DNA of 29,488 nt from Oscillibacter sp. (GCA_024404295.1 JAKSQE010000002.1:1-29488); one strand, 5' to 3'; counted from the first letter of the stretch, positions 14,979-23,624 are shown. The notes: generated by a model from the letters alone, not told the origin. Translations and numbers: made by a program.

Positions 14979-16262
14979 TTAACCCTTAACGTTAGGGTTC
15001 TTGTCCAACCAGTAGGTCCACATATCAGCGACATCGGGATAGATAGCATAGATCTCGCTCAGAGTGTTGGGCTTTGCACCCAGTTCAGCCAGAGTAGCGG
15101 GGTTCTTGGTATCTTCCACGTCGTCACGCAGGGGCCAGTTGCCGGTCTTGGTGAAGGGCTTGAAGCCGCCGCTCTGACCATCAGCGCCACCGGTGATGTA
15201 GCGGATGAACAGACGTGCGCCTGCGGGGTTATCGCAGCCAGCAGCGACCATCAGAGTCTCCTGGTTCAGTAGAGCGGTGTAGGGAGCCAGGTTCTTGCAC
15301 CAGTCGATGGTGAAGTCGGACATTTCGCGGTTCTCGATCTTACCGGCAGAAGCCAGGCACAGAGCGGGATCATCAGCAGTGGAGTTGTGGACGGCCAGAA
15401 CCAGCTCATCACCGTCGCCGATGAAGGTGATCTTAGCCTGGCTGAAGCGCCACAGATACTCAACGCCGGCGTTCTTCTCGGGCACGGGGAAGCTGAAAGC
15501 GGAAGCATCATAGGTGTACTCCAGATCGGTGCCATAGATATCCTTGTAGTTCTGCTCCATCTGGTCAGCGTTGTTGATGAAGGAAGCGAACAGGGACAGG
15601 TAAGCGGTCTCCTGGCCGATTTCCTTGGTGAACAGACGATACTTCTGAGAACCATCGGGATTCTTCTCAATGATCTGCCACCAGCTCTGGATAGGCTGAC
15701 CATCGGGGAAAGCCTCGGTGTTGTAGTACCAGTAGGACTGGGAAGCATACAGAGGATAGCCGTACTTCAGGTTCTGGGCATCAATGTGAGAGCAGATATC
15801 CTTGGGGAAGAAGGGCTCCAGGATGCCCTGGTTGTACCACTCATAGAACACGTTACCGTTCACGTCCTTGGTCTGCAGAACGTCAGCAGTGATGTTGCCG
15901 GTATCGTTCTCAATCTTAGCCTTGCTCAGAACTTCGTCGCTGTCCATATCATAGACAACAACGTCCAGGCCGGGATACTTCTCCTCAAAGGGAGTCTCGG
16001 TCTTCAGCATCTTGGAAGAGGTAGCGTAAACGCTGATCTCAGCGCCCTCGGACTTAGCCATCTCATAGAGCTGCTCGTCGGTCATATCGCTCCACTCGTC
16101 ATAATAAGGGCCGAAGAACTCTTCGCCGGTGACCAGGTCATAACCCATCTTCAGGTCGCTGACATAGTCAGAAGGAACATCGCTGGACTCTTTCTTGCCG
16201 CCGCAGGCGACCAGGCTCAGAACCATGATCAGAGCCAGCAGAACTGCCAGAAACTTCTTCAT
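14979..16262 (-). CDS. ABC importer substrate-binding lipoprotein (Fe3+/phosphonate/polyamine type)
   Basis: A 427-residue extracellular solute-binding protein with a lipoprotein signal: basic MKKF, hydrophobic core, lipobox L-V-A-C with Cys20, then GGKKESS. The mature part has the two-lobe pattern of the periplasmic binding protein family that serves iron(III), 2-aminoethylphosphonate and related ligands: SVYATSSKML early, TADVLQTKD, YWYYNTEAF near the hinge, and a late ANPxG-like CDNPAGARLFIRYITGG. Ligand cannot be decided from sequence. I chose the second ATG at 16262, which is 9 bases after GGAG. The ATG at 16268 is only 3 bases away from it and would add Met-Asn. It is third in a permease-ATPase-lipoprotein operon. 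Confidence 0.88.
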   Translation of the reverse strand: MKKFLAVLLALIMVLSLVACGGKKESSDVPSDYVSDLKMGYDLVTGEEFFGPYYDEWSDMTDEQLYEMAKSEGAEISVYATSSKMLKTETPFEEKYPGLDVVVYDMDSDEVLSKAKIENDTGNITADVLQTKDVNGNVFYEWYNQGILEPFFPKDICSHIDAQNLKYGYPLYASQSYWYYNTEAFPDGQPIQSWWQIIEKNPDGSQKYRLFTKEIGQETAYLSLFASFINNADQMEQNYKDIYGTDLEYTYDASAFSFPVPEKNAGVEYLWRFSQAKITFIGDGDELVLAVHNSTADDPALCLASAGKIENREMSDFTIDWCKNLAPYTALLNQETLMVAAGCDNPAGARLFIRYITGGADGQSGGFKPFTKTGNWPLRDDVEDTKNPATLAELGAKPNTLSEIYAIYPDVADMWTYWLDKNPNVKG

Positions 16263-16328
16263 ATTCATTTTCTCCTTTCAAGATTAGCAGGAATCCTCCT
16301 GCTGAGGGGTCAATTTATAAACTCGCAA

Positions 16329-17450
16329 TTAGATTGCGCGCTTAATGAGGCGGGTAGTGGTCTTATTGTAAACGTTGACCTTGTTCTGATCGATCACAGC
16401 AAAGACGTTCTGGTCCAGCTTGTAAGAGATCTGACCCAGCTCCTTAGCCAGGAAGTCACCCTCGCCGACTTTCAGAGTAGTGATGGTCTCGGAACCGGCG
16501 GGCTGGCTTGCATAGATGGAAGCGGGAATGCCACCCTCGACAGGCTCAGTGTGGATCTCGATCTGCTCGGGACGGAATGCGATGACGCAGTCGAACTTAC
16601 CGCTGGTGGGATACTCCTCGTCGGTCAGATCCTTAGCGGAGAAGATATGCTGGCCCAGCTCGCTGTTGACCACCAGATCGCCGTTGACAATCTCACCAGT
16701 GGCATCCAGCAGATTGATGCGGGGGTTGCCGATAAAGTCAGCAGCTTCCAAATCGATGGGGTTGTTGTACAGCTCCATGGGAGTAGCGACCTGATTCAGA
16801 TAGCCTTCCTTGAACAGAGCGATCTTGGTGGACATGGTCAGAGCCTCGACCTGATCGTGGGTAACATAGATAATGGTGGTACCCAGCTCACGGTGCAGAC
16901 GCTGCAGCTCGGCACGCATGTCGATACGCAGCTTAGCGTCCAGGTTGGACAGGGGCTCATCCAGCAGCAACAGCTTGGGGCTGGAAGCAACTGCACGGGC
17001 GATAGCAACACGCTGCTGCTGGCCGCCGGACAGCTCGGTGGGATAACGATCAACGAACTTCTCAATACGCATCATCTTCAGAGAGTTGTTGACGCGCTCC
17101 TCGATCTCGGCCTTGGGCATCTTCTGGATCTTCAGGCCGAAAGCGATGTTGTCATGCACGGTCATGTGGGGCCACAGAGCGTAGGACTGGAACACCAGGT
17201 TCAAGCCACGCTTGCTGGGCTCTGCATAGTAAGCATCGTCGGCGTTGATCATCTCGACACCGTCAATGGTCATGATACCGTTCTGGGGCTTTTCCAGACC
17301 GGAAATCACACGCAGGGTAGTGGTCTTGCCGCAGCCGGAGGGGCCCAGCAGGGTCACGAAGTCACCATCCTCGATGGTCAGGTTAATGTCGTGCAGCACG
17401 TGGTTGCTGCTATAAAATTTATCAATGTGCTTTAACTCAATACGACTCAT
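16329..17450 (-). CDS. ABC importer ATPase (FbpC/PotA-like, with TOBE domain)
   Basis: A 373-residue ATPase: Walker A G-P-S-G-C-G-K-T-T at 36-44, Q-loop V-F-Q-S near 86-89, signature L-S-G-G-Q at 140-144, Walker B L-L-L-D-E-P at 161-166, D-loop S-N-L-D, and H-loop V-T-H-D. All are intact. The C-terminal third (about 240-373) is the TOBE/regulatory region of the MalK/PotA/FbpC class. It powers the adjacent double permease. The start at 17450 has AAAGGAA 8 bases upstream. It lies 38 bases after the permease gene and 60 bases before the lipoprotein gene. Assignment to iron is the default annotation for this subfamily and should be held loosely. Confidence 0.93.
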   Translation of the reverse strand: MSRIELKHIDKFYSSNHVLHDINLTIEDGDFVTLLGPSGCGKTTTLRVISGLEKPQNGIMTIDGVEMINADDAYYAEPSKRGLNLVFQSYALWPHMTVHDNIAFGLKIQKMPKAEIEERVNNSLKMMRIEKFVDRYPTELSGGQQQRVAIARAVASSPKLLLLDEPLSNLDAKLRIDMRAELQRLHRELGTTIIYVTHDQVEALTMSTKIALFKEGYLNQVATPMELYNNPIDLEAADFIGNPRINLLDATGEIVNGDLVVNSELGQHIFSAKDLTDEEYPTSGKFDCVIAFRPEQIEIHTEPVEGGIPASIYASQPAGSETITTLKVGEGDFLAKELGQISYKLDQNVFAVIDQNKVNVYNKTTTRLIKRAI

Positions 17451-17488
17451 AGCGTTTGTTCCTTTCTATTATGTAAGCAGATCGCGGA

Positions 17489-19309
17489 TTACATACTCTT
17501 GTTCAGGTTTGCACCGAACTTACCAGCAACGATGTAGCAGACCAGGATGAACATCAGCACGCAGACGGAAACTGCGTCGGACATCTGGTTGTAACCGTCC
17601 TGAGAATACTGGAATGCCAGGAAGGACATGGTCTGCATCTTGGGAGTCATCATGATGATGATCAGGTCCAGCTCCTTAGCGATGGAGATGAAGACCAGCA
17701 TGAAGCCGGAAATAAATCCGTTCTTTGCCAGAGGAACGATAATGGATCCCATGCGCTTCCAGAAGCTTGCACCGGCAAGTTCAGCGGCTTCCTCCAGCTC
17801 AAGGCTGATGGTCAGCATGTTTGCCGTACCAGACTTACTGGCGAAGGGGAAGTGCTTGACCACGGAGGTCAGAACCACCAGAGTAAAGGTGCCGTACAGA
17901 GAGGGGATAATACCATGGCTACGGCTGAACATAGAGAAGTACATGGTGGAGAATGCGATAGCACTCATCAGATAGGGAACGAACACCAGCTGCTCAGTCA
18001 GGTTGCCGTACCACTTACCACGGCCGCGGGAGCTGATGTAGCCCAGGAACTGGCCAGAAACAGCGGTGAGGATGGGGGTGAGCAGTGTCAGCTTAATGGT
18101 GTTCCAGAATGCGCTGAAGAATGCGGGGTTCCGGAAGATGCCGGGATAGTTGGTGTAGGTCTGAGCCTTATCAACCGTACCGATCCAGTTATACAGGGTC
18201 AGGTTGCTCAGGCCGTAGCCGGCACCGGTGGTGACCTGGAAGGTCTCCATCAGCAGGATGAACATAGGCATGACCATAGCCAGAGCCAGGAACACACCCA
18301 GGAAGATCATCAGAGGAACCTTAGCCTTACCCAGAGACATCAGAGTGCTGCGGCCGCCCTTACCGCCAACGGTTGCATAGGACTTACGAACACCGACGAT
18401 CTTCTGGTTGGAGAACACGATGGCAGCGGCCATAGCCACCAGAACGATGGACATTGCATAACCAACGCTCTCGGGGCCGTTGTTGATGAAGGTCTTCATC
18501 TTGGTTGCCAGAGTGAAGTAACCGATACGGTTACCCAGGTTAGCAGGCACGCCGTAAGTACCGATGGACTTACTGATGGTCATAACGGTAGCGGACAGGA
18601 CAGAGGGCATGATCAGGGGCAGAGTGATGTGCCGCAGGATCTGTGCCTTGTTAGCGCCCTGGATCTCGCCCATTTCCTCCAGCTCGGAGTTAATGGAACG
18701 AAGTGCACCGGAAACCATGATGTAAGAGAATGCGTAATAGTGCATGGACATGCACAGCACGATAGCGATGGGGCCGTATGCCAGCCAGTCGGGCACGGGA
18801 ATGCCCAAGCCTGCCAGGAATCCGTTTGCACCACTGGTGGAGTTACGGAACACAGACAGCCAAGCCATAGCCTTGGTCCAGGAGGGGATCATGTAAGGCA
18901 CGGTGACCAACAGGCTCAGGACGTTCTTACCGGGGATATCGGTACGAATCATCAGCCAAGCCAGAACGGAACCCAGAGGAACGGAGACGATCATGGTCAG
19001 GAAACCGCAGATCAGGGAGTTCTTCAGGGGACCCCACAGGATTGCCTTGGACATCGTACTTGCAAACAGGTACTTCCAATAATACAAAGTGAAATCGCCG
19101 ACTCTGGCGCCGGGGATACGACGCAGCTCGCTCTGAGCGACAACGAAAGTCGACTTGATCATGGTCAGCAGGGGAACTGCGATCAAGCAGAACAGCACGA
19201 TCAAGCTGACCAGCACGATCATGTTAAAGGGATTGGTTACCACGCTCAGAAACAGGTTCTTAAACCGCTTCGGAGTCATTGGCTTTTTGGGTAAACCTTT
19301 CTTTGACAC
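17489..19309 (-). CDS. ABC importer permease, two fused BPD domains
   Basis: A 606-residue membrane protein with about 12 hydrophobic segments. It is a head-to-tail fusion of two binding-protein-dependent permease domains of the FbpB kind. Each half carries an EAA loop for the ATPase: E-E-M-G-E-I-Q-G-A-N at about 211-220 with LPLIMPS after it, and E-E-A-A-E-L-A-G-A-S at 506-515 with VPLAKN after it. A single gene therefore replaces the usual permease pair, and the second half starts around residue 325. The start is a GTG at 19309 with AGAGGTG upstream. It is the first gene of the importer operon, with an approximately 130-base leader after a regulated promoter. Confidence 0.92.
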   Translation of the reverse strand: MSKKGLPKKPMTPKRFKNLFLSVVTNPFNMIVLVSLIVLFCLIAVPLLTMIKSTFVVAQSELRRIPGARVGDFTLYYWKYLFASTMSKAILWGPLKNSLICGFLTMIVSVPLGSVLAWLMIRTDIPGKNVLSLLVTVPYMIPSWTKAMAWLSVFRNSTSGANGFLAGLGIPVPDWLAYGPIAIVLCMSMHYYAFSYIMVSGALRSINSELEEMGEIQGANKAQILRHITLPLIMPSVLSATVMTISKSIGTYGVPANLGNRIGYFTLATKMKTFINNGPESVGYAMSIVLVAMAAAIVFSNQKIVGVRKSYATVGGKGGRSTLMSLGKAKVPLMIFLGVFLALAMVMPMFILLMETFQVTTGAGYGLSNLTLYNWIGTVDKAQTYTNYPGIFRNPAFFSAFWNTIKLTLLTPILTAVSGQFLGYISSRGRGKWYGNLTEQLVFVPYLMSAIAFSTMYFSMFSRSHGIIPSLYGTFTLVVLTSVVKHFPFASKSGTANMLTISLELEEAAELAGASFWKRMGSIIVPLAKNGFISGFMLVFISIAKELDLIIIMMTPKMQTMSFLAFQYSQDGYNQMSDAVSVCVLMFILVCYIVAGKFGANLNKSM

Positions 19310-19397
19310 GCTAACACCTCTTTCTAATGCCTTGCTCGGGATTTGGAAAATGCGATCTTTTTGCGGGTTTTTCTTCTCTTTGTGAATGACAAAAGTT

Positions 19398-19409
19398 GTA
19401 AACGTCTAC
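19398..19409. promoter_or_regulatory. LacI/CcpA-type operator, distal copy
   Basis: GTAAACGTCTAC, one base from a perfect 12-bp palindrome. It lies 21 bp, two helical turns, from the perfect copy at 19419-19430 and downstream of the importer promoter. Confidence 0.6.
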
Positions 19410-19418
19410 GATAAGTTC

Positions 19419-19430
19419 GTAAACGTTTAC
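19419..19430. promoter_or_regulatory. LacI/CcpA-type operator, perfect palindrome
   Basis: GTAAACGTTTAC is a perfect 12-bp palindrome with a central CG. With flanks it matches 13 of 14 positions of the B. subtilis cre consensus. It lies just after the predicted transcription start of the importer operon, where a bound repressor would block elongation. Confidence 0.7.
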
Positions 19431-19444
19431 ACCCTGTTGACCGT

Positions 19445-19474
19445 ATTATAAAGGGAAACAGGGGCAATTGTCAA
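19445..19474 (-). promoter_or_regulatory. Consensus sigma-A promoter of the importer operon
   Basis: TTGACA (19474-19469), an 18-base spacer and TATAAT (19450-19445), both boxes perfect. Predicted start near 19438, directly in front of the two palindromic operators. This combination implies high output held down by a repressor. Confidence 0.8.
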
Positions 19475-19593
19475 TAGACCGAATTGCCAGTTTAAGCGAT
19501 ATTTTTTGGCTATTTCCACAACTTTTGCGAATTGAAACAGTCAAAAGGATCGGCTCAACAACAGAAATTTTCCAGATAAAAAATGAACTTTTT

Positions 19594-21333
19594 TCAACTT
19601 TTTCCGACAGATTCTCGATGCATTGCCGCATAAATACCATTGTATTGCAGCAACTCTTCGTGAGTGCCTTGTTCGGCAACTCTCCCATTTTCCAACACCA
19701 GAATTTGGGCAGCACTGCGAATTGTTGCCATACGGTGCGCAATCACAAAGCAGGTACGGCCTTCGCGCAAGTGTTCCATGGCCTGATTAATGGCATCCTC
19801 GGTTTCTGTATCGACATTGGAGGTTGCTTCATCCAGAATAACAATGTCTGCATCACGCAAAAAACACCGTGCGATAGCCAGAAGTTGCCGCTGCCCTTTA
19901 GAGAGCCCCTCACCGTTGTCTGTGAGTACGGTATCGTAGCCATCGGGCAGGGAAGAAATAAAATTGTGGATGTGTGCATCTTTCGCGGCCTGAATAATTT
20001 GCTCTCGGGTTGCATTCTCTGCGCCATAAGCAATATTTTCCGCAATGGTGCCACTTAAAAGCCAGGTATCCTGCATCACCAGAGCCAGCCGATGACGCAG
20101 GCCATCTCGGGTATAGTCCGATATCGGTCGTCCATCAATCAAGATATGTCCCGACTGATGCGTGTAGAATCGTAGAAGCAGGGAAACGAGCGTTGTCTTT
20201 CCGGCGCCGGTGACACCGACAACAGCCGTTAGACTGCCGGCGGGAATATGTGCGTTAAAGTCTGTTAAAATCGGTTTTTCCGGTGTGTAGCGGAAATCGA
20301 TATGTTCAAAGTCAATATCACCGCGCAAATGTTCGGGCGCAATGGCATCGGGCAGATCTTCTTCCTCAGCGGGCTCATCCAGCAGATCCATAATGCGCTC
20401 CGCTGCGGTAGCGGCGGCTTGCAGTTCACTTAGCAGATTGGCAGCTTCCCGAATGGGACCGGAGAACTTTCGGGAGTACAGCACGAAAGAGGACAGACTG
20501 CCCAAAGACAGCGAACCGCTCAAGTACATCAAAGCACCAAATGCACTGATGGCAGCCAGAGAAGAGTTATTGATAAAATTGACTGACGGCCCCAGTGTCG
20601 CACTGGCACAGTCGGCTTTATAGTAAGCCCGAGAAGCCTCTGTGTTGATTGCGTCAAACTGCTGTTGGTCCTTTTCTTCCACGCCATAGATGCGAATGGT
20701 GCGCTGGCAGGTCATGCGCTCCTCTGCAAACCCATTGAGCTGTCCCAGTGTCTTAGACCGCAGACGGAATAAAGGATGAATGCGGCGCATCTGGAAACGT
20801 GTCAGGAAAAAAGACAGAGGGACGGTTACCACAAACACGCAGGACAGCCTGGGGGAAATGATCAACAGGTAGACGGCGGAACCGAGTACAGTAAATACAC
20901 TGGTCAAAAGCTGCAGCAAATCCGTGGAAAGGGCGGCATTTACCGTATCGACGTCATAGCAAATCCGGCTGATCACATCTCCGGCAGGGTGACGGTCAAA
21001 GTAGCTGACAGGGAGACGGCTCAAATGATCAAAGGCTGCTTTGCGCAGATCATGGGTCACAGCTTGCCCCAGTTTGATCAACTGTGCTGCAATCCAATAG
21101 TTCATTAAGGAGGAAAGTGCATAACAAGTCAACATTTCGCCGCAGTACAGAAAGACTTTTTCAAAGTTTGCACCGCCGGCTTCTTTGCCGATGGCATCCA
21201 CTGCCCAACCGGACAGCATAGGAGACAGCAGAGCCAAGAGGTTAGAAAGCAAAACCAGAATCAAAAGCCATGCAAATCGTACAGCCTGCGGCTTAATAAA
21301 CCGCAGGAAGCGATTGGGAAGTTTCTGCTTCAC
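19594..21333 (-). CDS. ABC exporter subunit B (catalytically competent half of a heterodimer)
   Basis: A 579-residue half-transporter: six-helix type IV exporter membrane domain (about 1-320), then an ATPase domain. Walker A is G-V-T-G-A-G-K-T-T, Q-loop V-M-Q-D, Walker B I-L-D-E-A-T with catalytic Glu502, and H-loop His533. The signature is L-S-K-G-Q (477-481), with lysine in place of the first glycine. It pairs with the upstream subunit, whose own Walker B and H-loop are altered, giving one good and one degenerate ATP site. The start is a GTG at 21333 that overlaps the upstream stop (GTGA), with GGAGGGGGG before it. Substrate is unknown. Multidrug, peptide or lipid export are all possible for this family. 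Confidence 0.9.
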   Translation of the reverse strand: MKQKLPNRFLRFIKPQAVRFAWLLILVLLSNLLALLSPMLSGWAVDAIGKEAGGANFEKVFLYCGEMLTCYALSSLMNYWIAAQLIKLGQAVTHDLRKAAFDHLSRLPVSYFDRHPAGDVISRICYDVDTVNAALSTDLLQLLTSVFTVLGSAVYLLIISPRLSCVFVVTVPLSFFLTRFQMRRIHPLFRLRSKTLGQLNGFAEERMTCQRTIRIYGVEEKDQQQFDAINTEASRAYYKADCASATLGPSVNFINNSSLAAISAFGALMYLSGSLSLGSLSSFVLYSRKFSGPIREAANLLSELQAAATAAERIMDLLDEPAEEEDLPDAIAPEHLRGDIDFEHIDFRYTPEKPILTDFNAHIPAGSLTAVVGVTGAGKTTLVSLLLRFYTHQSGHILIDGRPISDYTRDGLRHRLALVMQDTWLLSGTIAENIAYGAENATREQIIQAAKDAHIHNFISSLPDGYDTVLTDNGEGLSKGQRQLLAIARCFLRDADIVILDEATSNVDTETEDAINQAMEHLREGRTCFVIAHRMATIRSAAQILVLENGRVAEQGTHEELLQYNGIYAAMHRESVGKS

Positions 21334-23039
21334 AGGACAGCACCCCCCTCCTGCAATTCCACAATTCTGCGATAGCGGGGAGACGCTTGCAGCAATGTCT
21401 TGTGGCTGCCTTGCGCTGCTATACGTCCGTCTTCCAACAGCAAAATGCGGTCGGCATTCCGCAGAGGAGCCACACGTTCCGTGATTACAATGAGTGTGAT
21501 TTCGGGATAATCCCGACGAATCGCGGCATAGAGCGCTGCTGCGGTGCGGTAATCCAAGGCACTGTCAGCACTATCCAGCACTAAGATTTCCGGTTTTGCA
21601 GCCAAAGCACGTGCAATGTTCAGACGCTGCTTTTGACCGCCGGAAAGATTTCCACCACGAATATCCACATGATGATCCATTCCGTCAGGCAGAGTGGAGA
21701 TAAATTCCATGGCCTGCGCCGTTTTTGCAGCGGAGAGAGCATCTTCCCGGGAAATATCTCGTAAGAATGCAATGTTCTCATAAATGCTGCCGGAAAGCAA
21801 AGCGCTGTTTTGAAAAACAACACCAAATCGGCCATTGAGCGCTCTGCGATCCTGACTGTTCACATTTTCGCCGCCGATCCAGACTACACCGGAATTGACT
21901 TCGTATAACCGCAGCAGCAGAGAGACCAAAGTGGTTTTTCCACTTCCGATAGCGCCCATAATGCCAAGCATTTCCCCTTTTTGCAGGGTAAACGAAGCGT
22001 TTTCAATGTTAGGCTCTATGCCAAGGTAGGAAAACGATACGTCCTGCATACCAACTTCGCTGGTGTATGTAGAGGTATCCTGCTCAGTGGATTGCTCCGA
22101 GGGAAGCAGCAGGATCTCTTCCAGACGCTGCGCAGAGGCAACACCCTTTGAAATTTTGACAAAGACCTTTGCGATGCCGATGGTAGCGGTTTGGATCAAG
22201 GAAAAATAGGACAGGAATGCAACCACACGTCCTGCCGGCATCAGGCCGGCATTCACCCGATATGCACCCATAATAATGACCAGAGTTAGACCGGCTGAGA
22301 GCAAAAATTCCGTAAGCGGATTCGTAGCCGCCATGGTTGTTGCGGCACGCTGCTCCTGGTGGCAAGCTTCCACATTGGACAACTCAAACCGATCACATTC
22401 GTGTATTTGCTGCCCTAAAGCGCGGATTACGCGAACACCGGAGGCGTTTTCACGCAAAATACGGACAACAGTGTCTACGGATTCCTGCGCTCTTGTATAA
22501 TAAGGAATACCTCTGCGAGTCATAAACCAGATGGTAAGACAGGTCAAGATACAGATGAGCAGCATAATCAAGGCAAGAATTGGCTCCATCAGAAATGACA
22601 AAGTCAAACCACCTAACACCAACATGGGCGCACGGACACCACCGCGCTGGATCTTGTCAAACATCTGATGCACGTTATAGGTGTCGTTTGTCAGGCGGGA
22701 GACCAGAGTGGCCTGAGAAAAACGGTCCATTTGCGCACAGGAAAGGGTTTCGATTCGGCGATAGACATCTCCTCGCAGAGTGCGGGTAATCTCCAAAGAA
22801 ACCCAGGCAGCCATACGGTTGGCAGTAATGTTGCAAAGAACGGCGCCAAAAGCCAATGCCATCATCAGTCCGCTTTGCCGCCAAATTGCGGCTAAATCAC
22901 CTTCAGGAACCGATACATCAATAATTCGCTCCAAAAGAAGAGGGATCAGCAATTCACAAATTGCTGCGGTAAATTTAATCAGCATGCCTACTACAGCACG
23001 GAATGAATAGGTCTGCAGATATTTTAAGACTGTTTTCAT
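21330..23039 (-). CDS. ABC exporter subunit A (degenerate half of a heterodimer)
   Basis: A 569-residue half-transporter with an N-terminal exporter membrane domain (about 1-310) and an ATPase domain. Walker A is G-A-I-G-S-G-K-T-T and the signature N-L-S-G-G-Q is intact. The Walker B is followed by Ser490 (L-V-L-D-S-A-D-S) in place of the catalytic glutamate, and the H-loop histidine is Glu521 (V-I-T-E-R-V). This is typical of the non-catalytic partner in heterodimeric exporters such as BmrCD or TM287/288. The ATG at 23039 has AAAGGA 9 bases upstream. It is the first gene of a two-gene operon with its own promoter and overlaps the second by 4 bases. Confidence 0.9.
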   Translation of the reverse strand: MKTVLKYLQTYSFRAVVGMLIKFTAAICELLIPLLLERIIDVSVPEGDLAAIWRQSGLMMALAFGAVLCNITANRMAAWVSLEITRTLRGDVYRRIETLSCAQMDRFSQATLVSRLTNDTYNVHQMFDKIQRGGVRAPMLVLGGLTLSFLMEPILALIMLLICILTCLTIWFMTRRGIPYYTRAQESVDTVVRILRENASGVRVIRALGQQIHECDRFELSNVEACHQEQRAATTMAATNPLTEFLLSAGLTLVIIMGAYRVNAGLMPAGRVVAFLSYFSLIQTATIGIAKVFVKISKGVASAQRLEEILLLPSEQSTEQDTSTYTSEVGMQDVSFSYLGIEPNIENASFTLQKGEMLGIMGAIGSGKTTLVSLLLRLYEVNSGVVWIGGENVNSQDRRALNGRFGVVFQNSALLSGSIYENIAFLRDISREDALSAAKTAQAMEFISTLPDGMDHHVDIRGGNLSGGQKQRLNIARALAAKPEILVLDSADSALDYRTAAALYAAIRRDYPEITLIVITERVAPLRNADRILLLEDGRIAAQGSHKTLLQASPRYRRIVELQEGGAVL

Positions 23040-23089
23040 AAGGAACGATCCTTTCGGTGGATGTTCTGGAATCTACAAAGGGTAATTTT

Positions 23090-23118
23090 ATGATAGCGGT
23101 ATCTGTCTGCGCGGTCAA
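23090..23118 (-). promoter_or_regulatory. Sigma-A type promoter of the ABC exporter operon
   Basis: TTGACC (23118-23113), exactly 17 bases, TATCAT (23095-23090). The predicted start near 23083 leaves a leader of about 45 bases before the ATG at 23039. Confidence 0.7.
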
Positions 23119-23135
23119 TACTTTTCCAGGCCGCA

Positions 23136-23165
23136 GAAAGGAAAATATACGAAAGGAAAATATAC
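23136..23165. repeat. Tandem 15-bp direct repeat
   Basis: GAAAGGAAAATATAC occurs twice with no gap, 23136-23150 and 23151-23165. It lies just upstream of the exporter promoter (-35 at 23118). It could be an activator site or a replication-slippage duplication. Confidence 0.75.
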
Positions 23166-23292
23166 TATTATATTATATATGGTATACCGCGAAAGTGAGA
23201 AGTACAGACGGTATAACGTTGAGCATCGGTATAACAAAAGGCGGCTATGAAGCGAATCAGAGTGATTGGTCAGAAAAATGAAAAACAAATGA

Positions 23293-23306
23293 CGTAAACG
23301 TTTGCT
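23293..23306 (+). promoter_or_regulatory. cre-like operator in the exporter-hppA interval
   Basis: CGTAAACGTTTGCT differs from the 14-base B. subtilis cre consensus only at its first base. It shares the GTAAACGTTT core with the importer operators. It lies about 245 bases upstream of the hppA -35 box and about 175 bases upstream of the exporter promoter. Confidence 0.45.
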
Positions 23307-23539
23307 TAAGAAAAGGAAAGAATTTTGCGATTTCATAAGATAAATCTCAGGCTGAGAAACAAAAAGCCTTTTTTACGAGTAATCGTTTTCTTAAACGATT
23401 TTACGTGAAAATAATGCTAAATTTAGAGAAAAAGCGCCATGAAAGGCGGGTTTCCGGCAAGTTTTGCAGACATTATTAACAATTTGCTCAAAAAAGAGGA
23501 GGCTTTTTTGTACCGTTTGTGGAAAGTTGTTTACCCCCC

Positions 23540-23568
23540 TTGACAAATAAAACCAGTGTGAACATAAT
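23540..23568 (+). promoter_or_regulatory. Sigma-A type promoter of hppA
   Basis: TTGACA (23540-23545), exactly 17 bases, CATAAT (23563-23568). Predicted start near 23575, inside the sequence CCGTTATACC, which is the inverse of the GGTATAAC repeats upstream. Confidence 0.75.
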
Positions 23569-23610
23569 ACCGTTATACCAGTCAGCTGGTTATTTTTTTC
23601 TCTCAGTGAA

Positions 23611-23624
23611 TGAAAACGTTTACG
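23611..23624 (+). promoter_or_regulatory. cre-like operator in the hppA leader
   Basis: TGAAAACGTTTACG matches 13 of 14 cre positions. It lies about 37 bases after the predicted transcription start and 27 bases before the ATG, a road-block position. It is the same motif as in front of the importer operon. Confidence 0.6.

Larger units (their letters stand above)
23119..23539. other. AT-rich non-coding interval between exporter operon and hppA
   Basis: About 420 bases without a convincing gene. It holds a 15-bp tandem direct repeat (23136-23150 and 23151-23165), a GGTATACC palindrome at 23181-23188, two direct copies of CGGTATAAC at 23209 and 23227, a cre-like site at 23293-23306, an inverted repeat AATCGTTT/AAACGATT (23381-23400) and a weak hairpin CAAAAAAG/CTTTTTTG (23489-23510). 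Short open frames here have no ribosome binding site worth the name and no family resemblance. Confidence 0.6.

Noticed and set aside
15387..17435. A 682-codon plus-strand open frame across the importer ATPase and lipoprotein genes, and a 480-codon one at 17852-19294
   Set aside because: Both are antisense shadows of highly biased genes. They cross the boundary between two real genes, lack a ribosome binding site and resemble no family.
23057..23336. Short open frames of about 74 codons on both strands in the interval upstream of hppA
   Set aside because: They overlap the exporter promoter and repeats, have low-complexity AT-driven composition and no convincing ribosome binding site.
23341..23520. 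Possible small RNA or riboswitch in the hairpin-rich stretch upstream of hppA
   Set aside because: The stretch lies upstream of the hppA start site, has only weak A/T stems and shows no known aptamer core or separate promoter. I could not support an RNA gene.
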